Shown: positions 24,476-32,457 of the stretch, piece by piece
How positions within the stretch are numbered: position 1 is the stretch's first letter
Layout: each line of letters begins with the position of its first letter
Assembly: GCF_014337195.1 (NCBI RefSeq)
Contig: NZ_CP060634.1
Span: 2,046,001-2,110,000, forward strand
Direction of reading: 5' to 3'
Length of the DNA: 64,000 nt
Origin: Qiania dongpingensis
GTDB lineage: Bacteria > Bacillota > Clostridia > Lachnospirales > Lachnospiraceae
The notes under the pieces: model-generated
Told to the model about the DNA's origin: nothing
Seen by the model: the letters and a program-made list of their open reading frames with translations, nothing else
The model's database searches: none
Made by a program: the position numbers and the translations under genes

Positions 24476-25975
24476 ATGATGACAGGTCAAGTTTTGGAAC
24501 GGGGCGCGGGTATCCTGCTTCCCGTCAGCGGTCTCCCGTCCCCATATGGAATCGGGACCTTTGGCCGCGCGGCCTATGATTTTATAGATTTTTTGAAGCG
24601 GGCGGGCCAGAAATACTGGCAGGTCCTGCCTGTGGGCCCTACGAGCTATGGAGACAGCCCTTATCAGTCCTTTTCTGCTTTTGCGGGGAATCCCTATTTT
24701 GTCGACCTGGATTTTCTGACGGAAGAGGGGCTGCTGCAAAGGGACTATGTGGAGAGCTTTTCCTGGGGAGACCAGGAATCCTATGTATCTTATGAGACCG
24801 TATACCGGAACCGGTTTCAAGTCCTCCGGACAGCCGCGAAGAACAGCCGGCACCGGGAACAGCCGGATTTTCAGGCCTTTGAACAGAAAAATGCCTATTG
24901 GCTCCGGGATTACTGTCTGTTTATGGCGTGCAAGGAGTATTTTGGCGGCATAGAATGGCTGAAATGGGAGGAAGACATTCGTTTTCGCAGGCCGGAGGCG
25001 GTGGAGAAGTATGAGAAGCTTTTGGAAGAGGATATGGATTTTTGGGCTTTCTGCCAGTATAAATTTTTCTGCCAATGGAAGAAACTGAGGGAGTACGCGG
25101 CGGAGAGAGGGATTCGGATCATAGGAGATATTCCCATATATGCCGCCATGGACAGCGCGGATGTTTGGACTCATCCAGGGCTTTTTCAGCTGGATGAGAA
25201 TCTGATGCCGAAGTTCATTGCCGGGGTGCCGCCCGATGCGTTCAGCGATACGGGGCAGCTTTGGGGGAATCCGCTTTATGACTGGGATGCCATGGAAAAA
25301 GAGGATTTTGAGTGGTGGCGCAGGAGAGTCCTTTCCTCCCAGGAGCTGTATGACGCGGTGAGAATCGATCATTTTATTGGAATCACCAGATACTATGCCG
25401 TGCCCGGAGGCGCGAAGGACAGTGTCCATGGCACTTATATGGATGGTCCTGGAAAAAAACTGACCGATGTCATCAATGAGACAGCGGAAAACCTGTATAT
25501 CATTGCGGAGGATCTGGGAATCGTGACGCCGGCGGTGAGGAAATTGCTGGAGGATAACCATTATCCGGGCATGAAGGTAATCGCCTTTGGCTTTGATGGA
25601 AATCCGGCCAATGAGCATCTTCCCCATAATTACAAAGAGACGAACTGTATCGCCTACGGCGGGACTCATGACAATGAGACACTGGCGGGCCTGTTCTGCG
25701 ACAAGTCGGATGAAGTGCTTGGTTATTTATTTGACCTGATCGGGACCAGAGACCGGGAAAAGATCGTGGAGGAGCTGTTCCGGCTCGCGTACGGAAGCGT
25801 TGCCAATGTGGTGATATTCCAGGCCCAGGATGTGCTGAAGCTGGATAATTCCGCCCGCATGAACTTTCCGTCCACTTTGGGAAACAATTGGAAATGGCGT
25901 CTGCGGAAGGGCCAGCTGGGTCAAAGGGAATCGGACTGGCTGGGCCATCTGGTGCACGTATATAACAGGTATTGA
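24476..25975 (+). CDS. malQ: 4-alpha-glucanotransferase
   Basis: The 499-residue amylomaltase (GH77) transfers glucan chains between malto-oligosaccharides. The catalytic residues are Asp298 (VRIDHFIG), Glu345 (IAEDLG) and Asp399 (GGTHDNET). Other family blocks seen are the N-terminal RGAGILLPVSGLPSPYGIG and GVPPDAFSDTGQLWGNPLYDW. The length matches the short bacterial form. It starts 32 bases after the ABC-F gene with AGAGGT as its ribosome site, so it might be cotranscribed. Glycogen genes are not nearby. Confidence 0.96.
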   Translation: MMTGQVLERGAGILLPVSGLPSPYGIGTFGRAAYDFIDFLKRAGQKYWQVLPVGPTSYGDSPYQSFSAFAGNPYFVDLDFLTEEGLLQRDYVESFSWGDQESYVSYETVYRNRFQVLRTAAKNSRHREQPDFQAFEQKNAYWLRDYCLFMACKEYFGGIEWLKWEEDIRFRRPEAVEKYEKLLEEDMDFWAFCQYKFFCQWKKLREYAAERGIRIIGDIPIYAAMDSADVWTHPGLFQLDENLMPKFIAGVPPDAFSDTGQLWGNPLYDWDAMEKEDFEWWRRRVLSSQELYDAVRIDHFIGITRYYAVPGGAKDSVHGTYMDGPGKKLTDVINETAENLYIIAEDLGIVTPAVRKLLEDNHYPGMKVIAFGFDGNPANEHLPHNYKETNCIAYGGTHDNETLAGLFCDKSDEVLGYLFDLIGTRDREKIVEELFRLAYGSVANVVIFQAQDVLKLDNSARMNFPSTLGNNWKWRLRKGQLGQRESDWLGHLVHVYNRY

Positions 25976-26033
25976 AACAGCCCTGCAGAGGACGGGTTCG
26001 CGGCGTCTGCCGGAAAGAGAAGGAGGAATGCAT

Positions 26034-26678
26034 ATGGCCAGATCGATGAATCAAAAACTGAAAGTGTTGTACATTATAAAGCTGCTTGCGGGGACGGATG
26101 CGTCCCATGTGGTGACAATGAATGAGATTCTCGAAGAGCTTCGAAGCCATGGCATTTCCGCGGAGAGGAAGAGCATTTATGATGATCTGGACGCACTTCG
26201 GACTTTCGGCTTTGAGGTGGTCAGCAGGAGAGAGCGGCCGGCCGGCTATTATCTAAAGAACGCCGGCAGTATTGCCGGGCTGCTGGCTGTACCCGGCATT
26301 TTGCCCGGTTTGCCGGCTGACCAGAAAAAAGAAAAAGAAATCACTCCCGAGCCTGAAAAACCTTCGGCTTCTGTACGGCGTCCGGACTGGCTTCGTGGGA
26401 AAACAAAGATTGAGCTGCTTTGCAGTGAGACGGCGGCTGAGAGCATTCTGAATGAATTGGGAGGAGGCGTTTCTGTTCGCGGGAAAAGCAGCTCTGGTAC
26501 AAAAAAAGGGAGCGCTCAGATGGTTTCCCTGAAATTAAAAGCCGCGGTGGGAGACGCTTTTTATGGCTGGCTGGCCGGATATGGCTGTAAAGTCAGGATG
26601 ACGGCTCCGCCATCCGCAATGAGAGAATATCGGAAGTATCTGAAGGAGATCCGCAGCCTGTATAAAGAGGAAGCCTGA
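26034..26678 (+). CDS. YafY-like HTH regulator with a C-terminal WCX-type domain, lacking the WYL domain
   Basis: The 214-residue protein has an N-terminal winged helix (about 1-75; NEILEELRSHGI, ERKSIYDDLDALRTFGFEV), as in the WYL-domain regulators. The central WYL ligand-binding domain is missing: a short charged linker (about 90-120) leads directly to a domain with KIELLCSETAAESILNELGG ... VSLKLKAAVGDAFYGWLAGYG, like the C-terminal WCX part. The start at 26034 is seven bases after AAGGAGG. The target is unknown; it lies between malQ and an AraC gene. Confidence 0.78.
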   Translation: MARSMNQKLKVLYIIKLLAGTDASHVVTMNEILEELRSHGISAERKSIYDDLDALRTFGFEVVSRRERPAGYYLKNAGSIAGLLAVPGILPGLPADQKKEKEITPEPEKPSASVRRPDWLRGKTKIELLCSETAAESILNELGGGVSVRGKSSSGTKKGSAQMVSLKLKAAVGDAFYGWLAGYGCKVRMTAPPSAMREYRKYLKEIRSLYKEEA

Positions 26679-26704
26679 GGAGGAGAAAGCGATTAAGAAT
26701 GAGG

Positions 26705-26740
26705 AATGCCTGTCCGGCTGTGAGCCGGGCAGGCATTTTT
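26705..26740 (+). terminator. Terminator after the HTH regulator gene
   Basis: ATGCCTGTCCGGCT and AGCCGGGCAGGCAT arms around GTG are followed by TTTTT. Confidence 0.92.
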
Positions 26741-27065
26741 GACTCCAGGGAGGCGGCTGAAGAACGGATCAGTCGGCTGCCATTTGTTTTTACATAGTCA
26801 ACGGCATATTCCAGCCGTACCTGGGCCGCTCTTTTTGCTTTGATCCTGAAGTAAAAGGTCATATCTGTTTTGGATATGCCGTTCAGGTTGTGAAGAGTAT
26901 GTGGTGTACCTTTCTAGTGCGGCCATGGATAAGTCCCAATGGCGCTCATCCTATGCTCCGTTTCTTTCCATAATATTCTTGGACAAGGTGCAATATTTTA
27001 CAAGAGCTTTTTTGAGAACTGTGCTATACTGTCTGTGCGCGGAATAAGGAAAGAGAGGGAATATC
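26741..27065. other. Intergenic region, no gene seen
   Basis: An open frame on the minus strand (starting near 26862) runs back through the terminator and has no ribosome site, so I do not call it. TATACT near 27026 could be the -10 box of the AraC gene, without a convincing -35. Confidence 0.4.
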
Positions 27066-27881
27066 ATGGAACAGGGTAAAAGGAGCGTTCGGTTTGACAA
27101 TGAACTTCAAGTAGAGGCGTACTGCTTTCAAGGAATCATGCAAAGGTTTCCCAACCACTTCCATGAATATTATGTGATCGGATTTATTGAGAGCGGCCGC
27201 AGGCACCTGATATGCAAAAATAGGGATTACCAGGTCCAGTCTGGGGCTCTGCTGCTGTTCAATCCTTCGGACAGCCATACATGCGAGGCCATAGACGACG
27301 CTCCTTTGGATTACCGGTGTATTAATATAAAAAGAAGAACTATGTGGCGGGTGGCGGAAGAGATAACCGGAAAAGGATGCCTGCCGTATTTTTCGGAAAC
27401 TGTAGTTCCAGACAGCGGCCTTACGGAGCTTTTGCGCCAGCTTCATCATATGATAATGGAAGGGCGGAAAGAGTTCGACAAGGAAGAGTTGTTTTATTTT
27501 CTGACAGAACAGCTGATACGGAAATACGCGGAGCCCGGCGAGGGAGGAAGCAGCCCTTTCATCCACCAGGAGGCGGAAAAGGTCCGCCTCTATCTGGAGA
27601 CACATTATGAAGAAAAGATATCTCTCGATAAACTGGCGGCCATGGCAGATATGAATAAATATTCTCTGCTGCGTACCTTTACGAGATTATATGGGATCAC
27701 GCCGTACCGGTATTTGGAAAATATCCGGGTGAATAAAGCGAAGGAGTTTCTGGAGCATGGCGGGGAGCCGCTGGATGCGGCTATGGCTGCAGGTTTTTCC
27801 GATCAGAGCCATTTTACCAATTATTTTAAAGAATTTATAGGACTGACACCGGGACAATACCGGGATATTTTCAGAGAATGA
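27066..27881 (+). CDS. AraC family transcriptional regulator with cupin domain
   Basis: The 271-residue protein has an N-terminal cupin-like sensor (about 15-130; NHFHEYYVIGFIESGRRHL) and two C-terminal helix-turn-helices (about 170-270; ISLDKLAAMADMNKYSLLRTF and GFSDQSHFTNYFKEFIGLTPGQYR). This layout is common in AraC regulators paired with an adjacent exporter. It lies 54 bases before an EamA transporter on the same strand and probably controls it. The start follows AGAGAGGGA. Confidence 0.92.
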   Translation: MEQGKRSVRFDNELQVEAYCFQGIMQRFPNHFHEYYVIGFIESGRRHLICKNRDYQVQSGALLLFNPSDSHTCEAIDDAPLDYRCINIKRRTMWRVAEEITGKGCLPYFSETVVPDSGLTELLRQLHHMIMEGRKEFDKEELFYFLTEQLIRKYAEPGEGGSSPFIHQEAEKVRLYLETHYEEKISLDKLAAMADMNKYSLLRTFTRLYGITPYRYLENIRVNKAKEFLEHGGEPLDAAMAAGFSDQSHFTNYFKEFIGLTPGQYRDIFRE

Positions 27882-27935
27882 AAGAGGGATGGAACGGGCT
27901 TGAGGACCTGGGATCAGAATAGGGAGGATTTTGAG

Positions 27936-28889
27936 ATGAAAGAGCAGCTTCAGCAGAAGACAGTAAGTCAAGAGGAAGAGGCGGGGAGTACCCGCGGCCA
28001 TATGGCGGCGGTATTCACCGTAGCTGTATGGGGGACAACATTCATAGCGACAAAAATTTTACTTAGAGGGATGGCGCCTGCGGAGATTCTTTTTTTCCGC
28101 TTTCTGCTGGCGTTCCTGGTATTGTGCGCCGTGTGCCCGCGCCGGATGAAGCTGAAGGAGAAAAAGCATGAGCTTTTGTTCGTCGGCGCCGGGCTGTTTG
28201 GCATCACCTTTTATTATCTGCTGGAAAATGTGGCGCTCACTTATACGCTGGCGTCCAATGCAGGAGTGATCATATCGGTCACGCCGTTTTTTACGGCAAT
28301 TCTGTCGCACATTTTTACAAAGGATGAAAAGCTTCGGTCCGGATTTTTCATAGGGTTTTTAACAGCAATCGCCGGAATATGTCTTATCAGCTTTAATGGA
28401 GCCAGCAGATTCCATGTGAATCCGCTGGGGGATCTGCTGGAGCTGGGGGCGGCATTGGCCTGGAGTTCTTATGCCGTATTTTCCAGAAAGATCAGCCGTT
28501 ATGGATACAACACCATCCAGGTCACCAGAAGGACGTTTTTTTACGGGCTTGTATTCATGATACCGGCGTTGTTTCTCATGGATTTTCGGCCGGATTTCTC
28601 CGTACTTGGAAATCCTGCGCTGCTGTTTAACTTTCTGTACTTGAGCCTGGGAGCGTCCGCTCTCTGTTTTGTCACCTGGAATACAGCGGTCAAAAAGCTC
28701 GGCGCTGTGAAGACCACGATCTATATCTATATGGTCCCGGTTGTAACGGTAGCCGCGTCAGCGATTATCCTGGATGAAAAGATCACCTGGATGTCTGCTC
28801 TGGGGACGGCGCTTACTTTAGCCGGGCTGGCGATCTCTGAGGGACGGACAAAGAGCAAAAAGGAGAAAGAAGCAGCGGTGGATTATTAA
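27936..28889 (+). CDS. EamA/DMT family transporter
   Basis: The 317-residue membrane protein has about ten hydrophobic segments in two EamA repeats (about 20-150 and 165-300), the usual drug/metabolite transporter architecture. LEFNEV-like signatures are seen as YLLENVALTYT and the second repeat ends SALGTALTLAGLAI. The substrate is unknown, often amino acids or metabolites exported. The start at 27936 follows GGGAGGATTTTGAG; an upstream in-frame start at 27900 is rejected. It is likely controlled by the AraC protein just before it. Confidence 0.9.
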   Translation: MKEQLQQKTVSQEEEAGSTRGHMAAVFTVAVWGTTFIATKILLRGMAPAEILFFRFLLAFLVLCAVCPRRMKLKEKKHELLFVGAGLFGITFYYLLENVALTYTLASNAGVIISVTPFFTAILSHIFTKDEKLRSGFFIGFLTAIAGICLISFNGASRFHVNPLGDLLELGAALAWSSYAVFSRKISRYGYNTIQVTRRTFFYGLVFMIPALFLMDFRPDFSVLGNPALLFNFLYLSLGASALCFVTWNTAVKKLGAVKTTIYIYMVPVVTVAASAIILDEKITWMSALGTALTLAGLAISEGRTKSKKEKEAAVDY

Positions 28890-28973
28890 CCGTAAATATG
28901 GTGAGTTTCCTGCACATGAATTGAATACTCCCTGCATAGATTGTAAAAACAAGCGTATCAGGGGGACTCCCTT

Positions 28974-29234
28974 TTGAAAGATTATATTGAGGAGCGTGCC
29001 GTAGAAATTGCAAATTATATCATTGAGGAGAACGCCACGGTTCGGCAGACAGCAAAGAAATTCGGAATCAGCAAAAGTACGGTGCACAAGGACGTGACAG
29101 ATCGTCTTGTGCAGATCAATCCGACTCTGGCATCCCAGGCACGGATCGTACTGGACGTCAATAAATCGGAACGCCATATCAGAGGCGGGATGGCGACCAA
29201 AGAAAAGTATCTCCATCAGATGGAAATAAAATGA
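28974..29234 (+). CDS. spoIIID: Sporulation transcriptional regulator SpoIIID
   Basis: The 86-residue DNA-binding protein switches the mother-cell programme between sigma E and sigma K during sporulation. It matches SpoIIID from end to end: MKDYIEERAVEIANYIIEE, the helix-turn-helix TVRQTAKKFGISKSTVHKDVTDRL, INPTLASQARIVLDVNKSERHIRGGMATKEKY. A TTG start is used, with AGGGGGA ahead of it. CATAGATT near 28935, with a weak partner GCACATGA 14-15 bases upstream, could be a sigma E-type promoter, but the match is loose. Confidence 0.96.
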   Translation: MKDYIEERAVEIANYIIEENATVRQTAKKFGISKSTVHKDVTDRLVQINPTLASQARIVLDVNKSERHIRGGMATKEKYLHQMEIK

Positions 29235-29287
29235 CAAGAGTCCCGGGACGGCGTATGGCCGCGCTCCGGTTATAAGTGACCAAAGGG

Positions 29288-29336
29288 AAAACTGCGCTCA
29301 GGGGGAAATCAGGCTCCGGGCGCAGTTTGATTTTAT
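29288..29336 (+). terminator. Terminator after spoIIID
   Basis: AAACTGCGC (29288-29296) and GCGCAGTTT (29320-29328) arms, then GATTTTAT. Confidence 0.75.
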
Positions 29337-29482
29337 ATATGGAAATTTGGAACGAACGGCGAGATATATCTGCTGTGTGGCAAAATAAAAGATGGGACAT
29401 GCATTGATATTTTTTTCGCTATACGATAAAATTATTTTAACAGGTGTGACAATGTTTGCCATTGACAAAGGAGGAAAAAGAG

Positions 29483-29599
29483 ATGTTCTTTTATAATGCG
29501 TCTTATGTTTTGTCTTGTCTTTTTGGTCTTGTACAGTTTGTGATGATGGTTTTGGTTATTATAGTCTGCATTAAATATTTAAAGAACAACAAGTCATAA
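29483..29599 (+). CDS. Small single-pass membrane protein (38 residues)
   Basis: ATG at 29483 follows AAAGGAGG by 7 bases. The product has a short polar start (MFFYNAS), one hydrophobic helix of about 25 residues (YVLSCLFGLVQF, VMMVLVIIVCI) and a basic tail KYLKNNKS. The strong ribosome site and the clean membrane topology argue that it is real. It lies between spoIIID and a CmpB-type gene in an AT-rich stretch. Function unknown. Confidence 0.6.
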   Translation: MFFYNASYVLSCLFGLVQFVMMVLVIIVCIKYLKNNKS

Positions 29600-29751
29600 T
29601 AAGCTTAATCAGTTGAGGTGACATTTCTAAATGATGGTGTCTAAATTTGACGTTTTTGGAATAAAAAAGACTGACAGATATATAATGATTTCATAATAAA
29701 ATAAAAAAGATGATGTTAATCCAATAACAAATCTATTAACATATCATTGCC

Positions 29752-29908
29752 ACAGACCGCCGGGATTCTCCCGGTCATACCTGGGCTTGAAATTGGAAGC
29801 CGGTTCAGGACTGTGGAACATGGGGCTTCCACCAAAAGCCGGCGGTCGCCCCTCATCTCTCAGCCATTTGAAGAGCTGTTTGTCAAATGGTGTCGAAAAA
29901 CTTTTTTA
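29752..29908 (+). ncRNA. Candidate structured RNA upstream of the CmpB-like gene
   Basis: The stretch is more GC-rich than its surroundings. GACCGCCGG (29755-29763) is the perfect complement of CCGGCGGTC (29839-29847). Between them GGAAGCC (29795-29801) pairs with GGCTTCC (29824-29830), with GTTC/GAAC further inside. CCGGGA-TTC-TCCCGG (29760-29774) competes with the outer stem. A separate hairpin CCATTTGA ... TCAAATGG (29864-29890) follows, with a T run at 29902-29908. No known RNA family was recognised. It could be a cis-regulator of the gene at 29998 or a small RNA. Confidence 0.35.
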
Positions 29909-29997
29909 AAAATTCTTAAGAAAGTTTACATTCCCGTTTTGTAGTTGACATACGAAAGCTCATGCACTAGACTGAATAGTGACAGGAGGATGCGGCT

Positions 29998-31002
29998 ATG
30001 CACTATACTTTTCAGCAATGGCTGATGTTTTTTTATGTTTACTGTTTTATCGGCTGGTGCTTCGAGAGTACTTATGTTTCTATATTAAAGAGAAGATTTG
30101 TGAACAGAGGTTTTTTACATTCACCGCTGCTTCCCATATATGGATCAGGGGCGGTCGTGATGCTTGTGGCGACTCTGGGTCTGAGAGACCATATCGTATG
30201 GATGTTTCTGGCGGGGATGGTGGGAGCCACAGCCCTGGAACTGGTGGTCGGACTGTCTATGGAAGCAATCTTCAAAGTGAAATACTGGGATTACAGCAAT
30301 CAAAAGCTGAATTATAAAGGCGTTATCTGTTTATCGTCTTCCCTCTGCTGGGGATTATTTACGGTGCTTCTCAATAAATATCTGCATAAACCGGTGGAGG
30401 CCTTTGTGATGGGACTGTCTCCGGTCCTGGTGACAGTGGTGGTGATCGTGGTCTCGGTCATCTTTATTTCCGATGCGGTGGTGTCCATAAAGGTTGCCCT
30501 GGGGATCCGGGACATGCTGGATGTATCCATGCGTTTGCGGAAAGAGCTGAATGAGGTGCAGGTACAGCTGAACGAACGTGTAAATGCCATGAGAGCCGGG
30601 ATGGAAGAAAAGAAAGACTCGGTTGGCGAAAGGCTTGGAACGCTGCTTGATTCCATCGGGGATAAGCTGACAGAGATGGCCGGCGCGGCAGGGAGCAAGA
30701 TGGATTCCCTGATCGACGCCACTTACGAAAAATTGGGTGCGCTGGCCAAGCTGTCCGACGAGAAGGATGAAGAAGCAGGCGTAGTTTCCAGTCTCGGTGA
30801 AAAGCTTAAATCTTTAAAACAGGAACACGAATCCCAGACGGAAAAGATGGCATACTTAAAGATGAAGATGCTGAAAAGGAACCCTTCCGCCACTTCCAGA
30901 AAGTTTGCCAAAGAATTTTCTGTGCTGCGGACAGAACAGATAAAGCGTTATGAGATCCGGAGAAAAGAGAAGAAAGAGAACCGGAAAAAGCGTCACAAAT
31001 AA
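29998..31002 (+). CDS. CmpB-type putative ABC transporter permease family membrane protein
   Basis: The 334-residue protein has four to five hydrophobic segments in residues 1-165, with QWLMFFYVYCFIGWCFES, RGFLHSPLLPIYGSGA and WDYSNQKLNYKGVICL, the hallmarks of the ABC_trans_CmpB family. The C-terminal 170 residues are a long coiled-coil-like cytoplasmic region (ERVNAMRAGMEEKKDSVGER, SKMDSLIDATYEKL) ending in a very basic tail. No ATPase gene is adjacent, so a transport role is unproven. The start follows GGAGGATGCGGCT. A terminator follows directly. Confidence 0.8.
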   Translation: MHYTFQQWLMFFYVYCFIGWCFESTYVSILKRRFVNRGFLHSPLLPIYGSGAVVMLVATLGLRDHIVWMFLAGMVGATALELVVGLSMEAIFKVKYWDYSNQKLNYKGVICLSSSLCWGLFTVLLNKYLHKPVEAFVMGLSPVLVTVVVIVVSVIFISDAVVSIKVALGIRDMLDVSMRLRKELNEVQVQLNERVNAMRAGMEEKKDSVGERLGTLLDSIGDKLTEMAGAAGSKMDSLIDATYEKLGALAKLSDEKDEEAGVVSSLGEKLKSLKQEHESQTEKMAYLKMKMLKRNPSATSRKFAKEFSVLRTEQIKRYEIRRKEKKENRKKRHK

Positions 31003-31007
31003 AAAAA

Positions 31008-31030
31008 CACCCTTTTCAGGGTGGGGTTTT
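31008..31030 (+). terminator. Terminator after CmpB-like gene
   Basis: CACCC (31008-31012) and GGGTG (31019-31023) arms, then GGGTTTT. Confidence 0.65.
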
Positions 31031-31223
31031 AGGGGGGGGGACTCGGCAGCCTGAGGCTGCCGAGCGTGAGTATGAAAAAGCTTGTTTATACCAATTTCGA
31101 TTGGTATGCCTATAGTATAAAAAGAAAATGTGACCAAAATATGTTCAGTCTATGAAAAAATCATGAAGAACATAAAAGAAAATTTAGGGAAACACAAAAT
31201 TTCCTTTCATCTGCAAAAAGCAA
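31031..31223. other. Gene-free stretch with G run and two perfect hairpins
   Basis: Nine consecutive G (31032-31040) are followed by CTCGGCAGC-CTGAG-GCTGCCGAG (31042-31064) and ATACCAAT-TTCG-ATTGGTAT (31088-31107). Neither hairpin has a T run, so they are not obvious terminators. The rest is A-rich and leads to the promoter at 31224. Confidence 0.6.
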
Positions 31224-31251
31224 TTGAAAAAATGGAAAAATTGTTTATAAT
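31224..31251 (+). promoter_or_regulatory. Promoter of the mreB-like gene
   Basis: TTGAAA (31224-31229), a 16-base spacer and TATAAT (31246-31251), about 120 bases before the start codon. Confidence 0.65.
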
Positions 31252-31369
31252 ATAAAGGATTGGCGAGTTTTATAGGTAATAAGAGGAAGAAATGTCCGGT
31301 CCCCGGACGTATCGGATATAGAATCGCATTATAGGCAAGCAGTTTGGAAGAGCATAGGAGGAAATAAAG

Positions 31370-32368
31370 ATGTTATTATCGACAGATATAGGAATTGACC
31401 TGGGTACGGCCAGCATCCTGGTATATATAAAAGGAAAAGGTGTCGTGCTGAAGGAACCCTCCGTAGTGGCATTTGACCGAGATACCAATCAGATAAAGGC
31501 AATCGGAGAAGAGGCGCGTCTGATGATCGGAAGGACTCCCGGCAATATCGTGGCTGTGAGACCGCTTCGTCAGGGCGTGATCTCCGATTATACGGTCACG
31601 GAAAAAATGCTGAAGTATTTTATCCGCAAGGCGCTCGGAAAGAAGACCCTAAGAAAGCCCAGGATCAGCGTGTGTATTCCAAGCGGCGCCACAGAGGTGG
31701 AGAAAAAGGCGGTAGAGGACGCGACTTATCAGGCAGGGGCCAGAGAGGTTTCTATTATTGAGGAGCCAGTAGCCGCGGCGATCGGTTCTGGCATCGATAT
31801 ATCAAAGGCCTGCGGCAACATGATCGTGGATATCGGCGGCGGTACGGCGGATATCGCTGTCATTTCCCTTGGCGGCACGGTAGTGAGCACTTCGGTTAAG
31901 GTGGCCGGAGATGATTTTGATGAGGCAATCGTCCGTTTCATGAGAAAAAAACACAACCTTCTGATCGGTGAAAGGACGGCTGAGGAAATCAAGATACAGA
32001 TAGGCTGTGCTTATAAAAGGCCGGAGCTGGTGGCCATGGACGTCAGGGGACGTAATCTGGTGACCGGACTTCCCAAGACAATCACCATTACTTCCGATGA
32101 AACGCTGGAAGCGCTCCGGGAGCCTGCTATGCAGATTGTAGACGCCGTACACAATGTTTTGGAGAGGACTCCGCCTGAACTGGCGGCCGACGTGTACGAC
32201 AGAGGGATTGTGATGACCGGAGGAGGGAGCCTGCTCAGCGGTCTGGATGCTTTGATCGAGGAAAAGACCGGCATCAATACGGTGATCGCCGAAGAGCCTC
32301 TGACTGCAGTGGCGATCGGTACCGGAAAGTTCATTGAGTTCATGCACGGACAAAGGGACGTTGAATAA
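31370..32368 (+). CDS. MreB/Mbl-like rod shape-determining actin homologue
   Basis: The 332-residue protein forms membrane-bound filaments that guide cell-wall synthesis in rod-shaped cells. The actin-fold motifs are present: phosphate 1 DIGIDLGTASILVY (about 6-19), IIEEPVAAAIG, phosphate 2 MIVDIGGGTADIAVISLGG (about 150-168) and GIVMTGGGSLLSGLD (about 282-296). It stands alone, without mreC or mreD, and so may be an Mbl or MreBH-type paralogue. The start follows AGGAGGAAATAAAG. Confidence 0.93.
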   Translation: MLLSTDIGIDLGTASILVYIKGKGVVLKEPSVVAFDRDTNQIKAIGEEARLMIGRTPGNIVAVRPLRQGVISDYTVTEKMLKYFIRKALGKKTLRKPRISVCIPSGATEVEKKAVEDATYQAGAREVSIIEEPVAAAIGSGIDISKACGNMIVDIGGGTADIAVISLGGTVVSTSVKVAGDDFDEAIVRFMRKKHNLLIGERTAEEIKIQIGCAYKRPELVAMDVRGRNLVTGLPKTITITSDETLEALREPAMQIVDAVHNVLERTPPELAADVYDRGIVMTGGGSLLSGLDALIEEKTGINTVIAEEPLTAVAIGTGKFIEFMHGQRDVE

Positions 32369-32395
32369 ACGCGGCGCAGCCGACGAGATATCAGG

Positions 32396-32440
32396 GGCGG
32401 CTAGAAGTCTTCCAGGCTTCTGGCTGCCTTTTTGCTTTTT
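32396..32440 (+). terminator. Terminator after mreB-like gene
   Basis: GGCGGCTAGAAG and CTTCTGGCTGCC form a 12-pair stem with two G-U pairs, followed by two T runs. Confidence 0.85.
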
Positions 32441-32457
32441 TAGAAAGGAGACGTCTG

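Noticed and set aside
26593..26862. 89-residue minus-strand frame
   Set aside because: It runs through a strong terminator and into the preceding gene, without a ribosome site.
29747..29944. 65-residue plus-strand frame
   Set aside because: It covers the candidate structured RNA; no ribosome site, and the composition is not protein-like.
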